Assembly (NCBI GenBank): GCA_007570785.1
Contig: ML660211.1
Span: forward strand, 3,598,272-3,662,271
Length of the DNA: 64,000 nucleotides
Source of the DNA: Antilocapra americana
Lineage: Eukaryota > Chordata > Mammalia > Artiodactyla > Antilocapridae
Direction: 5' to 3'
The first letter of the stretch is position 1, and each line of letters starts with the position of its first letter. Of this stretch, positions 46,499-57,785 are shown piece by piece. The translations under genes and the position numbers were made by a program. The notes beneath the pieces were generated by a model, which saw nothing but the letters and a program-made list of their open reading frames with translations, was not told where the DNA came from and searched no databases.

Positions 46499-47270
46499 TG
46501 CATGCACGCATCTACTGAGATGCAAATTAATAAAAATTGGTAATCCATTTATTTCAAAGTAATAATAAACCTAATAGGTTTGATTGAACAGTATTTTAAT
46601 ATTGAATGAAAGTATATATCTTGGCTTCTAAAAATCAGAGTCAAAGTTGCCTTTTACATCATAAATTGATTATATATATTATTTGTGGGCGTGTGAGGTT
46701 TAAATTCATGTAGCTTAACTTAGTTTAATATGTTCATATTGTCTCCTGAATTTCAATTGCATTCTTGATTCATTCCTATGATATCAATAAATGGGAATAG
46801 GTTATACAAAGCATTTGATAAAGCATCCAGAGAACAATTTATTTAAATATTAGTTTTGTATTATAAACATTTCTACTTTCATTAATGAAATAGCAGTGAA
46901 TATAGATTTTTGCCAATACTTTCATTTAGTGTTTTATTGTAAATTAGAACTCACTAAATGATTTTTGTCAGTATTTTTAGAAATGAGTTTGTTTATTTAG
47001 ATTTATGGCAAAAGACCCAAAATACAGAAATTAACTTGTATATGCAAATATTATCTGCAATTTGTATTTGATCTATAAATAAGGTAACTTTTATCTGCTC
47101 ATATATGTATGTAAAACTTTATTTCCTCTTCTTTTTTACTTTAATATTATCCCAAAGGAAATAGATGAGAAAAATGAAAACTATGTTTATTGAACTGTTT
47201 ACAAGGGCTTCTGCTAGAAACAGAAGTAACTTAATTTGCCTAAGTTCACAAAAGTAGCAAGTAACATAAT
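46499..47270. other. AT-rich spacer, nothing recognised
   Basis: No gene. The minus-strand frame 47119-47337 includes the tandem duplication that follows. Confidence 0.4.
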
Positions 47271-47323
47271 TAACTAGATTCACAAGGGTATGAACTTTAA
47301 CTAGATTCACAAGGGTATGAACT
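47271..47323. repeat. 27-bp tandem duplication
   Basis: The unit beginning TAACTAGATTCACAAGGGTA occurs at 47271 and 47298; the two copies are identical over 26 bases. Confidence 0.95.
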
Positions 47324-47547
47324 AAGTTCTGTTTCACTGTAATAATTATGTATTTTTTGGTGACGTCAGGTGATTTTAACTTTACTATCTAGACTCTAGT
47401 ATTTGAAAACCCTTTTGAAAATAATCATAGCCTGATCCAAGTTCATACCTTATAATTCATGTATAGCTCAGTAATCTTCTAAGACTATTCTAATCCCAGT
47501 TTTATAAATCTTCCAAAAATGCTAATTTGCCACTTACACTTTCACCA

Positions 47548-47720
47548 ATGCAGGAGACCCTGGCTGGATCTCTGGGTCAGGAAGATCCCCTAGAGAAGGG
47601 AATGGCAACCCACTCCAGTATTCTTGCCTGGAGAATTCCATAGACAGAGGAGTCTGCAGTCCATAGGGTTGCAAAGAGTCAGACACCACTGAGCAACTAA
47701 TACTTTCACTCACTTTTTCA
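47548..47720 (+). mobile_element. Bov-tA SINE, 5'-truncated
   Basis: Starts inside the tRNA part (TGCAGGAGACCCTGGCTGG) and runs through GATCCCCTAGAGAAGGGAAT and TTCTTGCCTGGAGAATTCC to ACTTTCACTCAC. Confidence 0.88.
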
Positions 47721-48067
47721 CTAAGTTTCTGGCATGTTAGACTATTTCTTACTACTTTCTATCCAAATATAACCCTCTTCAAGTTAATGTTCAGTATCAA
47801 ATATAATGATTTTTCCTTAAGTATATCCATATTGATTTCATATTATGAACTTCAATTGGCATTTTGAATGTTGCTTCAATATTTATATTTAGTACTAGCA
47901 TTATTAGGTTAATAGGTTTTTATAAATTTTCTCTGGTTCATTTTCTAGTATCTACCAGTAAACAATAAAATTACATAAAAAGAACAATTATATGTTGGCA
48001 TGTGTATAAATGATTTTAAGGTAATTTGTGTTTAGATGAAACATTTATAGATTAGTTTATGTGTTTG

Positions 48068-48277
48068 TGGTGGTGTTTAGTTGCAAAGCTGTGTCTGTCT
48101 CTGTGCAACCCCATGGACTGTAGCTCACCAGACTCCTCTCTCCATGGGATTCACCAAGCAAGAATACTGGAGTGGGTTGTCATTTCCTTCTCCAAAAGAT
48201 CTTTCCAACCCAGGGATTGAACCTATGGCTAATGTACTACAGCCAGATATTTTACCACTGAGCCACCAGGGAAGCTC
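48068..48277 (-). mobile_element. Bov-tA SINE, first of an inverted pair
   Basis: Reversed from TTTAGTTGCAAAGCTGTGTC through CAAGAATACTGGAGTGGG to the reversed head CACTGAGCCACCAGGGAAGC. Near full length. Confidence 0.9.
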
Positions 48278-48329
48278 AGTTTGTATGTAAGTGCATTTTA
48301 AAAATTTTTAAAAGTTAAAAATGATATAT

Positions 48330-48530
48330 TTGAGGTAAAAAGCCTGCCTGCAAATGCAAGCAATATAAGATATGTGGATTCGATCCCTGGGTTGGGAAGA
48401 TCCCCCCAGAAGGAAGGCATGACAACCCACTCCAGTATTCTTGCCTGGGGAATCCCATGGACAGAAGAGCCTCCTGGGCTACTGTTCAATGGAGTGCAAA
48501 CAGCAGGACACAACTGAAGCAACTGAACGT
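48330..48530 (+). mobile_element. Bov-tA SINE, second of an inverted pair
   Basis: AAAAGCCTGCCTGCAAATGC, TTCGATCCCTGGGTTGGGAA, CACTCCAGTATTCTTGCCTG and AGGACACAACTGAAGCAAC. The first bases of the tRNA head are degenerate. About 50 bases separate it from the oppositely oriented copy. Confidence 0.88.
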
Positions 48531-49171
48531 GCACTTATGTACAATCTTCTGAATTTATTGGTATTTAACTGAACTACTGCCAAGAGAAATAATAATATTC
48601 AGTCCTCTCCTCTGGTTAGAAGTATTGTAGATAAAAATATTGAATATGACATGAATAAGATATTATATGCATCTATTAAATATTCTATTATTGGCTTATA
48701 AGGATTAAATATCAGTTAGACAATTACATGCTTTATTTTGACAAAGAGAAATGATTTTCATAAAAAATTCAAGTATTATAATAATTACAATATGACTGGT
48801 AAGCTGTACAGAGAAATTAAAATGAGAAAAATGCATGAGAGAAATGAGTATACATTTTCATTAAATCTCAGCCAAACACTTCAAACAGAGAATAGAGTCT
48901 CATTTTAGAGGGTGCGGACGGTGCATAGAACTTTTGCCAATATACAAGCCAGATCAAGTCAACCTTCATAATTCAGTTTTTTGATGAACCCCTCATAAAT
49001 ATGTTATGCTTTGCAGGTACAGATAAAATTTTAGTGAGGTCATTATTTGAGCTAACTATGAAGAGTAGATTTTTTTAAATTTTTTATCTGAAAACAAAAT
49101 ATTTTCTGCAGGTTTTGCTGAAATAAAGCAAGTTGTTATTTATAGTAAGACTTAAATGTCTCATTTTAGAA
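48531..49171. other. AT-rich spacer, nothing recognised
   Basis: No gene or repeat family identified. Confidence 0.4.
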
Positions 49172-49231
49172 AGCCTGCCCACAGCAACTAAGACCCAGCA
49201 CAGCCAAAAATAAAATAAAATAAATCTCATT
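49172..49231 (+). mobile_element. CHR SINE 3' end fragment
   Basis: AAAGCCTGCCCACAGCAACT, AAGACCCAGCACAGCCAAAA and an AAATAAAATAAAATAAA tail are the last part of the CHR SINE also seen complete at 50311. Confidence 0.75.
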
Positions 49232-49756
49232 TTATTATATATATGTATTCCTATATGTATATACATAAACATCAATTTGTTATCTAAATCCTTATTTCCT
49301 TAAGATGTTCATGTTTGGAAGACCAGTCTTGTTTTATATTTTAGGAATTCCTGTGGAGTTTTTAATATGTAAGATAATCTACTTTCAAGTTTTTCCTTTT
49401 ATGTTCTTTCTAAACAGAGCAGTTAATATTAAACTACTCTTGCTTTTTTGGAAATATATTTGCTATAATATAATATTAGCCTAGAGCAACAATATTGTTC
49501 AGTGAATATAGAAAATGTGGAGACTATTAAAGTAATTTAACTGGAGTTAGAATTAGTCAGGTTTAGGCCACTTATATTTTTAAAGATTATTGCACTGTGT
49601 TAAATTTTCTTATTCAATTCTAGCCTTGAAATAAATTCTTCCATACTAAGAGCTTGAAATGGTCTTAAATTATCCAGAACTGAATACAGAATCTGGAATA
49701 GAGAAAACACGTAATAATTTTTTGATTGAATTAATTAAAGATCCGCTTTTTCCAAA
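49232..49756. other. No gene or repeat recognised
   Basis: AT-rich, unassigned. Confidence 0.4.
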
Positions 49757-49936
49757 GTCAAATTGCCAACATACGTTGGATCATAGAAAAAGCAAGACAG
49801 AGGATGAGATGGTTGCATGACATCACTGAGTCAGTGGACTTGAGTTTGAGAAAACTCGGAGATGGTGAGAGTGAAGTCCTGGCATGCTGCAGTCCATGGG
49901 TTTGCAAAGAGTCAGACAGGACTTTGCAACTGAACA
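49757..49936 (+). mobile_element. BovB with a large internal deletion
   Basis: 49757-49800 matches the RT region (CAAATTGCCAACATACGTTGG, then AGAAAAAGCAAGACAG). At 49801 the sequence jumps to the 3' part (AGGATGAGATGGTTGCATGA) and runs to the 3' end. In the near full-length copy at 27216 these points lie at about 29291 and 30239, so about 0.95 kb is missing. The reading frames across the joint have no meaning. Confidence 0.85.
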
Positions 49937-50310
49937 GCGCCACCTCGATTTCTAGGCCAAGGCTAGCTGTCACTGAGGAGAGAATTTGCTCAAGAGTGAC
50001 CTGTTCAACCACTGTAAGCCCAGTGACAGCAATTGGCTCAGAGGTGGACAGTAGGAGACCCAGAAAATAACCTTGCAAAATACATATTCTCTGCAATCAT
50101 GACAATTATCTTTTAAATCCAATTATAATTTAAAATGAAAATCATCCTGTAATTGACAGTAAATCGCTTACAGAAATTATCATTCTAAACACAGTTTGTT
50201 CCTTGAAATGAACAAGTAACATGAAGCTGAATGTTGATATTAGAAAAAGACCAAGAGACTTATCTGTAAAAGTTTCAAATGTAGTGTCATTTAACTATGA
50301 TAGTCTGGGA

Positions 50311-50675
50311 GCTTCCCTGGTGGCTCTTAGTGCTAAAGAATCCTCCTGCCAATGCAGGAGATGCCGGTTTGATCCCTGGTCTTGGGAAGATCCCACATGC
50401 TACAGGGCAACTAAACCCAGGCATCACAACTCCTGAGCCTCTGCTCTAGAGCTCATGAGCCTCAACTACTGCGTCCATGTGCTGCAACTGTTAAAGCCGG
50501 TATGCCCTAGAGCCCTTTCTCCACAACAAGAGAAGCCACTACAGTGAGAATCCTGCACAATGCAACCCAGAGTAGCCCTGACTCATGCAACTAGAAGAAA
50601 GCCAGTGCAACAATGAGGTTCCAGCACGGCCAACAAACAAACAAATAAATAAATAAATACAATTATTAATTAAAA
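50311..50675 (+). mobile_element. CHR-type tRNA SINE, full length
   Basis: tRNA head GAGCTTCCCTGGTGGCTCTT with GGTTTGATCCCTGG (B box), then the long CHR body (CAACTCCTGAGCCTCTGCTC, CCACAACAAGAGAAGCCACT) and an A-rich tail of AAAC/AAAT units. The most complete CHR copy in the window. An ATGATAGT word occurs on both sides (near 50297 and 50691), but the right copy is beyond the tail, so the duplication is doubtful. Confidence 0.88.
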
Positions 50676-50839
50676 AATGCCCCCAAACCAATGATAGTAT
50701 GATTTATCTACATAAATTGTAGAAATGACACAATTAAAAAAAGAAAGAAAGAAAAAAATACCTAAACCTAGTCAATTACCTTAAAACATTTACAGTTGAC
50801 TTTAGGATGTGTTATTTAGTACACAGATTGCATGCATTC

Positions 50840-51245
50840 CATCCAATGCATCAGTTAGTGTTTAACCAGAGAAATTGAACTGGTAAATAATATACTGAAG
50901 GATGTTTCACAGGGAGTTGGCTTACATAGTGGTGGAGACCATTAAACAAATCCAAATTCTGAAAAGCAGGCCATTAGGAAAGAAAAATCACAAGCGAATT
51001 GGAACCTCACAGGATAGCTAAAGCTGTTGGCCACACGTAGTCAAGCTGGGAAGATCTGGAACCGGCTGGAATTCAACGGACAGGGGCAGAGCTGTCATCT
51101 ACAGGTTGAATTCTTCAGCTTTGTTTAAAACCTTCTTTTTAATTAAGTTAGGGACACAGAAACATATCACTAAAAGTCCACTAATGGGGGAATCTCATTT
51201 CTTCCATAACACCCCTTCATAGGATCACTAGATTAGTGTTATTAA
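50840..51245. repeat. Possible old retroelement relic
   Basis: CCAGAGAAATTGAACTGGTA followed by a GGGAGTTGGCTTACATAGTG block and GTGGAGACCATTAAACAAAT resembles a widespread ancient mammalian repeat that begins with a CCAGAGAAACAGAACCAATAGG-like block. I cannot name the family. Low confidence. Confidence 0.35.
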
Positions 51246-51321
51246 GCAACAGGAGACCATAATATAGCCAAAGTGACATATCAAAAAGCCATCACATCTA
51301 TCCATTACTCATATTGAATGC

Positions 51322-51434
51322 TCGGTTGCTCAGTCATGTCTGACTCTTTGCAGCCCCACGGACTATAGCCCACCAGACTCCTCTGTCCTTGGAAATTTTC
51401 AGGCAATAATACTTGAGTGGGTTGCCATTTCCTA
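51322..51434 (-). mobile_element. Bov-A SINE fragment
   Basis: Reversed CTCGGTTGCTCAGTCATGTC through CAATAATACTTGAGTGGG to TTGCCATTTCCT. One Bov-A unit without tRNA head. Confidence 0.88.
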
Positions 51435-52763
51435 CTTATAACTGTTACTCATATTGTTGTTGTTGTCCAATGCCCAATTGTGTGTGACTCTTTGTGACCC
51501 CATGGACATGCCAGGCCTCCCTGTCCCTCACCATCTCTTGAAGTTTGCCCTAGTTCATGTCCATTGCTGTGGTGATGCCATCCAGCCATTTCATTCTTTG
51601 ATGTCCTCTGCCCTCAGTATTTCCCAGTATCAGGAACTTTTTTCAATGAGTTGCCTGTTTGCATTGGTGGCAAAACTACTGGAGTTTGAGCTTCAGCATC
51701 AGTCCTTCCAATGCATACTTAGGGTTGATTTACCTTAAGATTGACTGGTTTTATCTCCTTGCTGTCCAAAGGACTCTCAGGAATGTTTTATAGCATCACA
51801 GTTTGAAGTTATCAATTCTTTGGCTCTCTGCCTTCTTTGCAGTCCAACTTTCACAACCACAAGTGACCGCTGGGAAGATCATATCCTTAACTATACAAAC
51901 CTTTGTTGGCAGAGTAATGTCTCTGCTTTTAAATACACTGTCTAGGTTTGTCATTGCTTTCCTGCCAAGAAGCAACTATCTTTCTATTTCATTGCTGCAG
52001 TCAGCATCTACAGTGGGTTTAGAACCCAAGAGGAGGAAATCTGTCACTATTTTCACATTTTCCCCTTCTATTTGCCATGAAATAAAGGGTCCAGATGCCA
52101 TGGTCTTATTTTTTTTTTTAATATTCAATTTTAAGCTGGCTCTTTCACTCAACTCCTTCACCCTCATCAAGAGACTTTAGTTCCTCTTTGCTTTCTGCCA
52201 TTACAGTAGTATCATCTGCACATCTGAGGTGGTTGGTGTTTCTCCCCCACCTATCTTGATTCCAACTTGTAACTCATCTAGCCGGGCATTTCTCATGATA
52301 TGTTCAGCATATAGGTGCTCCTTTCTCAATCCTGAACCAATCAATTTTTCCATGCAGGGTTCTAGCAGTGGCTTCTTGACCCACATACAGATTTATCAGG
52401 AGACAGGAAAGCTGATCTGACATTCTCATCTCTTTAAGAGCTCTCCACAGTTTATTATGATCCACATAGCCAAAGGCTTTAGCATAGTAAATCAAACAGG
52501 TAGATGTTTTTCTGGAACCTCCTTGCTTTCTCTATGATCAAACAAATAGTTGGCAATTTGGTCTCTGGTTCCTTTGTCTTTTCTCAACCCAGTTTGTATG
52601 TCTGGAAGTTCTTAGCTCATATAATGTTGAAGCCTAGCATGCAAGATTTTAAGCATGACCTTACTTGCATGGGAGATGAGTATAATTGTCCAGTGGTTCA
52701 AACATTCTTTAGTACTACCCTTTCTGAGAATTGAGATGAGGAATTACCTTTCTACTCCTGTGG

Positions 52764-53015
52764 CTACTGCTGGTTCTTCCAACTTTGCTGACGTATTGAG
52801 TGCAACACTTCAATAGTGTCATCCTTTAGGGTTTTAAATAGCTCTACTGGAATTCCATCATGTCCACTAGCTTTATTGGCAGCAATGCTTTCTAAGGCCC
52901 ACTTGACTTCACACTCCTGAATGTAGTTATCCATTGCAGTTATCTGGTTCATTAAGATCTTTTTTGTACAGTTCTTCCATGTATTTTTTCCATCTCTTTT
53001 TGATCTCTTCTGCAT
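52764..53015 (-). pseudogene. BovB RT N-terminal fragment
   Basis: An 83-codon frame encodes ECEVKWALESIAANKASGHD, GIPVELFKTLKDDTIEVLHS and RQQSWKNQ, the start of the BovB RT domain. It ends in a stop where the next RT block should begin. Further RT pieces follow in other frames (52304-52495, FGYVDHNKLWRALKEM; 51976-52170, TMASGPFISWQIEGENVK). Inactive. Confidence 0.82.
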
Positions 53016-53020
53016 CTCCT

Positions 53021-53275
53021 GCTGCTGCTAACTTGCTTCAGTCATGTCCAACTCTGTGCAACCCAACAGGCTCCGACATCCCTGGGATTCTCCAGGCAAG
53101 AACACTGGAGTGGGTTGCCATTTCCTTCTCCAATGCATGAAAGTGAAAAGTGAAAGTGAAGTCGCTCAGTTGTGTCCAACTCTTCACAACCCCATGGACT
53201 GCAGCCTACCAGGCTCCTCCATCCATGGGATTCTCCAGGCAACAGTATTGGAGTGGGGTGCCATCGCCTTCTCCA
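53021..53275 (-). mobile_element. Bov-A2 dimer SINE nested in BovB, 12-bp target duplication
   Basis: Two Bov-A units in tandem (starting near 53030 and 53161), joined by a GTGAAAAGTGAAAGTGAAG linker, as in Bov-A2. TCTGCATCTCCT occurs at 53009-53020 and 53276-53287 without mismatch, and BovB continues on both sides. The insertion is therefore younger than its host. Confidence 0.95.
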
Positions 53276-53829
53276 TCTGCATCTCCTAGGTCTCTACTGT
53301 TTTCTGTTCTTTATTGTGCCTATCTTTGGACAAAATGTTCCCTTACTTATATTATTGCAGTCCTAAAATATATAAAATTCTATCCTAATTTTACATGGCT
53401 TATTAATAGCAACATTTTTCAACATAAAATTATTTATAATGTCTCAAGAACACCAATGGATATACTGTTACTTTACTAACCATTTTCTTAATATTGAGCA
53501 TCAGTTCAGTTCAGTTCAGTCCCTCAGTCCTGTCCGACTCTTTGCGAGCCCATGAATCACAGCATACAAGGCCTCCCTGTCCATCAGCAACTCCCGGAGT
53601 CTACCCAAACCCATGTCTATCAAGTCAATGATGCCATACAGCCATCTCATCCTCTGTCTTCCCCTCTCCTCCTGCCCCCAATCCTTCCCAGCATTAGGGT
53701 CTTTTCCAATGAGTCAGCTCTTCGCATGAAGTGGCCAAAGTATTGGAGTTTCGGTTTCAACATCAGTCCTTCCAATGAACACCCAGGACTGATCTCCTTT
53801 AGGATGGACTGGTTGTATCTTCTTGAAAT

Positions 53830-54315
53830 CTAAGTGACTCTCAAGAGTCTTCTCCAGCACCATGGTTCAAAAGCATCAATTCTTCGGTACTCAGCTTTTT
53901 TTACAGTCCGAGTCTCACATCCATACATGACTACTGGAAAAACCATAGCCTTGACTAGATGGACCTTTGTTGGCAAAGTAATGTCTCTGCTTTTCAATAT
54001 GCTATCTAGATTGGTCATAACCTTCCTTCCAAGGAGTAAGCATCTTTTAATTTCATGGCTGCAATCACCATCTGCAGTGATTTTGGAGCTCCCAAAAATA
54101 AAGTCTGACACTGTTTCCACTGTTTCCCCATCTATTTTCCATGAAGTGATGGGATCAGATGCCATGATCTTAGTTTTCTGAATGGTGAGCTTTAAGCCAA
54201 CTTTTTCACTGTCCTCTTTCACTTTCATTAAGAGGCTTTTTAGTTCCTCTTCACTTTCTGCCATAAGGGTGTTTGTCATCTGCATATCTGAGGTTACTGA
54301 TATTTCTCCCTGCAA
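53830..54315 (-). pseudogene. BovB RT C-terminal fragment, 161 codons
   Basis: The frame covers AESEEELKSLLMKVKEDSEK, GLKLTIQKTKIMASDPITSW, SKITADGDCSHEIKR, TLPTKVHLVKAMVFPVVMYG and CWRRLLRV. The YADD bases (TATGCAGATGAC) are present just upstream but lie in another frame, because extra bases follow them. It is the longest open BovB stretch downstream of motif C in this window and is inactive. Confidence 0.88.
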
Positions 54316-54423
54316 TCTTGATTCCAGCTTGTGCTTATTCCAGCCCAGCGTTTCTCATGATGTACTCTGCATAAAAGTTAAATAAGCAGGGTGACAATAT
54401 ACAGCCTTGACATACTCCTTTTC

Positions 54424-54867
54424 CTATTTGGAACCTGTTGTTCCATGTCCAGTTCTAACTGTTGCTTCCTGACCTGCATACAGGTTTCTCAAGAGACAGG
54501 TCAGATGATCTAGTATTCCTATCTCTTTCAGAATTTTCCACAGCTTATTGTGATCCACACAGTCAAAGGCTTTGGCATAGTCAATAAAGCGGATGTTGAT
54601 GTTTTTCTGAAACTCTCTTGCTTGTTTGATTATCCAGCGGATGTTGGCAATTTGATCTCTCTTTCCTCTGCCTTTTCTAAAACCAGCTTGAACATCTGGA
54701 AGTTCCTGGTTCACATATTGCTGAAGCCTGGCTTGGAGAATTTTGAGTATCACTTTACTAGCATGTGAGATGAGTGCAATTGTGTGGTAGTTCGAGCATT
54801 CTTTGATATTGCCTTTCTTTGGGATTGGAATGAAAACTGACCTTTTCCAGTCCTGTGGAAAAGGCAC
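54424..54867 (-). pseudogene. BovB RT N-terminal fragment with intact motif A, 147 codons
   Basis: The frame encodes PQDWKRSVFIPIPKKGN, HTIALISHASKVILKILQAR, ELPDVQAGFRKGRGKRDQI and FIDYAKAFDCVDHNK, where the aspartates of motif A are kept. It ends at YAGQEATVRTGHGTT before the YADD block. Separated from the 53830 frame by a break, so no complete RT exists. Confidence 0.88.
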
Positions 54868-54893
54868 CTTTTCCAGTGCCTGTGGCCACTAAG

Positions 54894-55429
54894 CATAAAT
54901 AGCTTTTAACTTTTCCTTACCATAAGCAATACCATTCTGAATATAACTGCATGAAAACCTTATCAACTTTCTCATTCTCCAATAAAGTAGGAAAGTATTA
55001 TTGGTGCAGAGGTTATGGTCACTTGAGTTTAACCTTCAATATTGTTTTAATTAATTATAAATTACATATTACATAGTCTGTGAACATACAGAGTTTTTCT
55101 TCTCCACATCTCCCTCTGTGTACTTAATCAAGAAATTCCCATATTAAAGGTAACAGTTATGTGCTCTTTGGACTTATGGCATTAATGAGTATAATTTTCA
55201 TTGGGAAGGGCTAAATGGATGCAAATTATGTATTATATATAGTGTTAGCAAGTTTGTTCCTCTCCTGTGATGTCTGTTTGAACTGCCTGTGTAGCTTTAT
55301 ATTGCTCTTTTTCCTCTTGAAACTACATGCAACCAAGTCAACTACTGTAGAAAGTTTTGTGTAGGCATCTGATAGGAGAATGTGTGAGCCCTTGGAAAAC
55401 TCCTTTTTTGGTCATCGTTTTTATTTTCA
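54894..55429. other. No gene or repeat recognised
   Basis: AT-rich; unassigned. Confidence 0.4.
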
Positions 55430-55912
55430 TTTTTAAAATTTTTTATTGCAGTATAGTTGCTTCACAGTGTTGTTTTCTGTTGTACAAAGTAAATCAGCTG
55501 TATGTGTACATATATCCCCTTTTTGGATTTCCTTCCCATTTAATTCATCACAGAGCAGTGAGTAGAGTTCTCTGTGCCAAAGAGTAGGTTCTAAGTAGTT
55601 ATTTATTTTATACATAGTATCAATAGTGCATATATGTCAATCCCAATCTCCCAATTTATCCCATCCCACCATTGCCCCAGCATCCATATGTTTGTTCTCT
55701 GTCTGTGTTTCTATATCTGTTTTATAAAAAAGATCATCTATACCAACGTTTTCAGATTACATATATGCAGTATTGCACAAAATTTGTTTTTCTCTTTGTG
55801 ACTTAACTTCACTCTGTATGACAGTCTCTAGGTCCATTCACATCTCTCCAAATGATCCAATTTCATTCCTTTTTATGGCTGAATAATATTCCATTGTATA
55901 TATGTACCACAT
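55430..55912 (-). mobile_element. Older artiodactyl L1 3' end
   Basis: Reversed 3' UTR of a third L1 type: TTTTATTGCAGTATAGTTGC, a CAGTGTTGTTTTCTGTTGTAC block, GATTTCCTTCCCATTTAATTC and the ORF2 end ATTCCATTGTATATATGTACC. It differs from both other 3' end types here and is more diverged. Confidence 0.8.
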
Positions 55913-56206
55913 CTTCTTACAAATTGGTTAGAATGGCAAGAAGGATCAGTTTGATTTCTAAGAATTGGTCCTTAAGGTTAAAATAGTCCTATTTTTGCTC
56001 TTAGAAGGAACTACTTTGTCCTGGGCAATCTTTACATATTTTCTCCTAACATTATAATGTAAAGAATTCAAGAGCCAAGATTTAACCTAGGTTTTTAAAT
56101 CAAAGTGAAAAAGAGAGCCACTAAGGTCAGATAACTAGCCCCCATAACTCACAAAGACCCAAACATTTTTCAAGTGGTGAGTTTACATAATAACTAGAAC
56201 TAAAAG
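55913..56206. other. No gene or repeat recognised
   Basis: Short unassigned stretch. Confidence 0.4.
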
Positions 56207-56850
56207 CAATCCCACTGCTGGGCATACACACCAAGGAAAGCAGAATTGAAAGAGACACGTGTACCCCACTGTTCATCACAGCACTATTTACAATAGCCAG
56301 GACATGGAAGCAACCTAGATGTCCATCAGCAGACAAATGGATAAGGAAGCTGTGGTACATATACACAATGGAATATTACTCAGCCATTAAAAAGAATACA
56401 TTCAAATCAGTTCTAATGAGGTGGATGAAACTGGAGCCTATTATACAGATTGAAGTAAGCCAGAAACAAAAACACCAGTACAGTATACTAATGAATATAT
56501 ATGGAATTTAGAAAGATGGTTAACAATAACCCTGTATGCAAGACAGCAAAAGAGACACAGGTGTATAGAACAGTCTTTTGGACTCTATGGGAGAGGGCAA
56601 GGGTGGGATGATATGAGAGAATGGCATTTAAGCATGTAAATTATCATATGTGAAATTAATCACCAGCCCAGGTTCAATGCATGATACAGGGTGCTCAGGG
56701 CTGGTGCACTGGGATGACCCAGAGGGATAGAACCAGGAGGAAGGTGGGAGGGGGTTTCTGGAAGGGCAACACATGTACACTCATGGCAGATTCATGTCAA
56801 TGTATGGGAACACTAACACAATATTGTAAAGTAAAAGAAAAAAAAAGAAA
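56207..56850 (+). mobile_element. L1 (bovine type) 3' end, plus strand
   Basis: Starts in ORF2 at CAATCCCACTGCTGGGCAT and continues through AATGGAATATTACTCAGCCA and the 3' UTR to CACAATATTGTAAAGTAAAAG and an A-rich tail. Same 3' subfamily as 8960-10157. An AACTAAAAG/AACTAAAGA pair at the flanks is only suggestive of a target duplication. Confidence 0.9.
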
Positions 56851-57573
56851 TATATATAAAAGAACAACTAAAGACTAACTCAAGAACCTCAAAAAATACA
56901 CTATTTTTAAAGAAATATGTAGAAGTTCTAGGAAAGTGTGTGTTTTATGCTGAGAAGCTCACTGGACACCATTGGCTCCTGCTCTCAAGAAATTATGCTG
57001 AAAGTCAGTCTGGAAGAATAAACATGAGACTGAGCATTCAGAGAAAAAAAATAGATAAAATAAAGAACCTTTGTATAACTACAGCATGATGGTCATACAT
57101 CTGACAGGATTCTAAATGTTCATGGCTGTTAAATGCCTGAATACTTAGGAATCTAGGAGCCTGACTGCACACGTGAAAAATGTTACTCTAGTTTGGATTA
57201 CTGACATTTTTATGCACTGGAGTGCATAGAGGATCACTCAAATCTTTAAATTAAAGGCAATGTTAAATGTCTTAAATAAAAATCTCCTATAAAGGGTTAT
57301 GTGTATCAGAAGTGTGGTCCAGCCAAAATATGTGGTTTTTCTTTTTTAAAATTACCAATGTGTGTATCTTACTTGGATTTCAATTGGGACACTTGTAATA
57401 ATTAAGTAAAAAATATAATTAAAATATTATTATGTTCTGCTATATGGAGATGTCATGTTGGCACATGTGTGGGTGGATTTTTGATGGTTAATAGGTGTAT
57501 GTATAGATAAATATAGACATATAGCTATACATATTATTATATGTATTATATCATTCTATAATATATTTTCTAT
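56851..57573. other. No gene or repeat recognised
   Basis: AT-rich, with TATA-rich patches near 57500-57570. Confidence 0.4.
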
Positions 57574-57785
57574 GGGCTTCTGTGGTGGCTCAGGGAGGAA
57601 TCCGCCTGCAATAAGGGAGACCTGAGTTCAATTCCCTGGGTTGGGAAGATTCCCTGAAGAAGGGCATGGCAACCCATTCCTGTATTCTTGCCTGGAGAAT
57701 CCCCGTTTAGAGCGGAGCCTGGCGGGCTACAGTCCATGGGGTAACAAAGAGTCTAACATGACTGAGCGACTAAGTACATATGCAA
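57574..57785 (+). mobile_element. Bov-tA SINE, near full length
   Basis: TGGGCTTCTGTGGTGGCTCA, GAATCCGCCTGCAATAAGG, GTTCAATTCCCTGGGTTGGG and GCCTGGCGGGCTACAGTCC, ending ACTGAGCGACTAAGTACATA. Confidence 0.9.

Larger units (their letters stand above)
51452..53345 (-). mobile_element. Long BovB copy interrupted by a Bov-A2
   Basis: Starts with the TTGTTGTTGTTGTCC tail and reaches upstream of the RT, about 1.63 kb of BovB once the nested SINE (53021-53275) and one copy of its duplication are removed. After the SINE the BovB resumes with AGGTCTCTACTGTTTTCTGT and fades near 53345. The copy is diverged with several frameshifts. Confidence 0.92.
53502..54893 (-). mobile_element. BovB 3' half, best preserved RT region
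   Basis: Starts with CAGTTCAGTTCAGTTCAG, the reversed TGAAC-type tail, and extends 1.39 kb to CCTGTGGCCACT within the RT. A local duplication near 54842-54886 repeats the CCTTTTCCAGT block. Two long frames remain (53830-54315 and 54424-54867). 5'-truncated; no endonuclease. Confidence 0.93.

Noticed and set aside
56198..56875. Target duplication of the L1 at 56207
   Set aside because: AACTAAAAG and AACTAAAGA differ and the right copy is offset from the tail; not reliable.
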